Below are positions 7,183-9,848 of a DNA stretch of 9,848 nt, piece after piece. A program made the position numbers and the translations under genes. The stretch spans positions 1 through 9,848 of the forward strand of contig CAMAWS010000077.1 in NCBI GenBank assembly GCA_945861845.1, read 5' to 3'. This stretch comes from Candidatus Sulfopaludibacter sp. SbA3. Lineage in GTDB: Bacteria > Acidobacteriota > Terriglobia > 20CM-2-55-15. Within the stretch, counting starts at the first letter, position 1, and each line of letters begins with the position of its first letter. Below the pieces are notes generated by a model, which saw only the letters and a list, made by a program, of their open reading frames with translations, was not told where the DNA came from and made no database searches.

Positions 7183-9848
7183 ACGCGAGTGGAACGTCGG
7201 GTACCGTAACGAAGACGGCGACCTGATTGAGTTGTTCTACAACCCGGCGCTGGAGTGCGCGGTTCAGTATGATCGCCTGACGGGATATTTCTCAGCCGAT
7301 TCACTGGCGCTCGCCGCGCGCGGCATTGAGGCACTCATTGCCAACGACGGCAGGATGCGGTTAATTGTCGGGTTGACGCTGGGGCCTTCGGAGCAGGAGG
7401 CTCTCACAGAGGGTTACGACCTGCGAGAGCAGATTGCTGCCAAACTCTGCGCGATTGATCTGACCCCGCCAGATGCGCGGGCGCAAAACGGTTTGGAGCT
7501 GCTCGCGTGGATGATCGCGCAAGGGCACCTGGACGTGAAGGTCGCGATCCCGGTGGGCAGTTCGGGAATCTACCACGAAAAGGTCGGCATTATTACCGAT
7601 GAGGTGGGCAACCGGATTGCTTTCTCCGGGTCGGTGAATGAAACCGCAGGCGGGTGGTTGAACAACCGGGAGAGCTTCAAGGTACACCGGTCGTGGCGCG
7701 AGCCGGAGTTCGTGGACTACGACGTTGACGCATTCGATAAGTTTTGGGACCCGGCGGGCAACCCAAAGACGATTCGAGTGTACGAGTTTCCAGAGGCAGC
7801 CAGGCAGAAGCTACTCGACTTCCTGCCAAAAGAAGACAGGGCTTCCACATCGCCGTTCCTGAAGAAGTCGGCTGGTCCGGTGGAAGACCACAAACTGCTG
7901 CCCGACGAATACCGGCGTGTTGTCTGGACCTTCGTGGGCGAAGCGGCGCGATTATCGAACGGGCTGCGGGCGGGCGAAACGACGAGCGCGGTTACGCCCT
8001 GGCAGCATCAAATACGGACTTACACGCGTTTCATCCGGGAGTGGCCGTGCCGGTTGCTGATCGCGGATGAAGTGGGGTTGGGAAAGACTGTTTCGGCGGG
8101 TCTGATTTTGCGGCAGGCCATGCTGGCGGGCCTGACGAAGCGAACGCTGATTCTGACACCGAAGAGCGTGCAGATCCAGTGGCAGAACGAACTCTATGAA
8201 AAGTTCAATTTGAATGTGCCGATCTACGACGGCGCGTCGCTTTGCTGGAAAGCCGTTCACGGAATGCAACAGCCGGTTGAAAAGCCGGTGATGCGTGATG
8301 CCTGGCAGGCGGAACCTTTGGTGCTGACGTCGAGCTTTCTGATGCGGCGGGCGGACCGCCAGAGGGAACTTCTTGAGACTGCGGACTGGGATCTGATCGT
8401 ATTGGATGAAGCCCACCACGCACGCCGTCGCGGGGCCGGGACGGTTCAGGAAAAAGGGGCGAATGCCCTGCTCGATCTGATGCGAAGGCTGAAGGATCGA
8501 TGCCAGTCGCTGCTGCTGCTGACCGCTACGCCGATGCAAGTTCATCCAGTGGAATTGTGGGATCTGATCGATCTGCTTGGTCTGCCCCAGGAGTGGCGCG
8601 CGGACGATCATGTTTTCCTGAAGTATTTTCAACTGGCAACGGGCAATCCATCACCGGAGGCGATGGAGTATTTGGCTGGTCAGTTCCGGGCGACCGAAGC
8701 TGGGTTCGGGGAGTTGACGGAGGAGGATGCCGGGCGGATTCTGACCGGGGCATCAGGCCTGAAACGCAGGAAAGTGCTGAAGGCGTTGCGAGATGCCAGT
8801 TCGATTCCGCGAAAGACGCTGGACTCGGAGTCGCGGCGTGAGGCTGCACGATTGTTGCAGGCAGTGACCCCGCTGCGATTTCGGATGGTCAGGAATACCC
8901 GTGAGTTATTACGCCGGTATAAGCTGCCGCTTGCACAAAGGGACCCTCGCGAAGTGGTGGTGGATATGTCGCCGGCCGAGAGCAAGCTTTACTCCGATGT
9001 AGAGGACTTCATCAGCGATTCGTTCAAAGCCGCACCGCCAGAGAAACGCTCGGCAGTGGGTTTCGTGATGACGGTTTACCGGCGGAGACTGGCGTCGAGT
9101 TTCGAGGCTTTGAAACGGACGCTTACGGGACGGCTGATGCGGTCGGGCGGAATGGGCGAGGAAGATATTTCGCAGGACGAGACGACGGACGAAGCGATGT
9201 CGGAAGATGACGTCACCAGCCTTTCATCTCAAGTGGTCGAAGAGCGGGGACGAATCAACGAGTTGCTGCGGGATATTGCAAAATTAGGGACCGACAGCAA
9301 GGCGCGGAAACTCAAGAGCGAACTGGAGTCCTGTGTCGCGGACGGGTTCGATTCCGCCATCGTTTTCACTCAATACACCGACACGATGGAGTACCTGCGG
9401 GACTACCTGGCGGACCAGTTGCCGGGGCTGCCGGTAGCATCTTATTCCGGGAAGGGCGGCGCGTGGCGGGACGCAAGCCGCCAATGGGTTCCGTGCTCGA
9501 AAGAAGAAATCAAGCGGCGACTGCGCGATAAGCAGGTAAGGCTGCTTGTCGGCACAGATGCGGCGGGAGAGGGGCTGAATCTTCAGTCGGCGGGTGTGGT
9601 GGCGAACTACGATCTGCCGTGGAATCCGATGAAGATCGAGCAGCGCATTGGCCGTATCGACCGTCTGGGACAAGAGCGCGGGGTGATTCGCGTTCTGAAC
9701 TTCGCATACCGGGATACGGTGGAGCAGGATGTCTTCTTCACCGTGGGAACCCGCATCAATCTGTTTCAGGGAATTGTAGGGCGGCTGCAACCGATCCTGT
9801 CACGCCTGCCCAAACGGTTTGAGGAGTTGGCGCTGGCCGACCGGGAGT
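7166..9848 (+). CDS. PLD-domain SNF2/DEAH helicase, 3' end missing
   Basis: The frame is open from ATG 7166 to the window edge, giving 894 visible residues; no stop is reached. The N-terminal phospholipase-D-like domain (about 1-230) has a single HKD-type motif, H137-x-K139 with D145, then FSGSVNET (153-160). The SNF2 ATPase core follows: DEVGLGKT (Walker A, 301-308), TPKS (motif Ia), LDEAHH (413-418), LLTATPM (451-457), FTQY near residue 735, GTDAAGEGLNLQ (796-807) and QRIGRIDRLGQ (826-836). All core helicase motifs are present. An acidic, probably flexible insert sits at 665-682. Relatives exceed 1000 aa, so a C-terminal part is lost beyond the edge. The likely role is ATP-driven translocation on or remodelling of foreign DNA, possibly with PLD-type nuclease activity. 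It is the effector-side partner of the methyltransferase and ATPase; the exact activity is inferred. Confidence 0.93.
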   Translation, partial: MSLLTEREWNVGYRNEDGDLIELFYNPALECAVQYDRLTGYFSADSLALAARGIEALIANDGRMRLIVGLTLGPSEQEALTEGYDLREQIAAKLCAIDLTPPDARAQNGLELLAWMIAQGHLDVKVAIPVGSSGIYHEKVGIITDEVGNRIAFSGSVNETAGGWLNNRESFKVHRSWREPEFVDYDVDAFDKFWDPAGNPKTIRVYEFPEAARQKLLDFLPKEDRASTSPFLKKSAGPVEDHKLLPDEYRRVVWTFVGEAARLSNGLRAGETTSAVTPWQHQIRTYTRFIREWPCRLLIADEVGLGKTVSAGLILRQAMLAGLTKRTLILTPKSVQIQWQNELYEKFNLNVPIYDGASLCWKAVHGMQQPVEKPVMRDAWQAEPLVLTSSFLMRRADRQRELLETADWDLIVLDEAHHARRRGAGTVQEKGANALLDLMRRLKDRCQSLLLLTATPMQVHPVELWDLIDLLGLPQEWRADDHVFLKYFQLATGNPSPEAMEYLAGQFRATEAGFGELTEEDAGRILTGASGLKRRKVLKALRDASSIPRKTLDSESRREAARLLQAVTPLRFRMVRNTRELLRRYKLPLAQRDPREVVVDMSPAESKLYSDVEDFISDSFKAAPPEKRSAVGFVMTVYRRRLASSFEALKRTLTGRLMRSGGMGEEDISQDETTDEAMSEDDVTSLSSQVVEERGRINELLRDIAKLGTDSKARKLKSELESCVADGFDSAIVFTQYTDTMEYLRDYLADQLPGLPVASYSGKGGAWRDASRQWVPCSKEEIKRRLRDKQVRLLVGTDAAGEGLNLQSAGVVANYDLPWNPMKIEQRIGRIDRLGQERGVIRVLNFAYRDTVEQDVFFTVGTRINLFQGIVGRLQPILSRLPKRFEELALADRE

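Noticed and set aside
8509..8521. GCT/CTG triplet run in the helicase gene
   Set aside because: It encodes the run of leucines before the TATPM helicase motif; ordinary codon repetition, not a microsatellite of interest.
1..9848. Assignment as BREX or DISARM
   Set aside because: No PglZ, BrxL, BrxA/B, DrmA or DrmB-like protein is visible, and the methyltransferase is DUF1156-type with a Zn-ribbon. The resemblance is functional only, unless the flanks show otherwise.

Overview
The window is a single, tightly packed, plus-strand gene cluster from a GC-rich bacterial genome. Hand-counted 120-nt samples run from about 47 to 67% GC. Nothing here fixes the taxon: there is no rRNA, tRNA or housekeeping gene, and all five genes belong to mobile defence-type families. 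Both ends are cut, so the first and last genes are partial. No intergenic space exceeds 53 bases. I see no tRNA, CRISPR array, insertion sequence, attachment site or convincing terminator.

Layout: (1) 1-2715, the C-terminal 904 residues of a DUF499/COG1483-type AAA+ ATPase with an Ig-like domain near its end. (2) 2716-3147, a 143-aa uncharacterised protein whose GTG start abuts the ATPase stop. (3) 3158-6034, a 958-aa DUF1156/COG1743 Zn-ribbon amino-DNA methyltransferase. (4) 6088-7182, a 364-aa YhcG/DUF1016 PD-(D/E)XK nuclease-family protein. (5) 7166-9848, a large SNF2-type helicase with an N-terminal phospholipase-D-like domain. It overlaps gene 4 by 17 bases and runs off the right edge.

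Interpretation: ATPase, methyltransferase and PLD-helicase together match the DUF499/DUF1156/helicase gene neighbourhood that, from memory, was predicted as a defence system in surveys of defence islands. It is analogous to BREX and DISARM but lacks their signature genes in this window. The likely logic is modification of self DNA by the methyltransferase, with sensing, translocation and destruction of unmodified invading DNA by the ATPase, helicase and nuclease modules. The least expected part is the YhcG-type nuclease placed between methyltransferase and helicase and overlapping the helicase gene. This suggests it works as a component of the system rather than as a passenger. The function of the whole is inference; the domain assignments rest on motifs visible in the translations.
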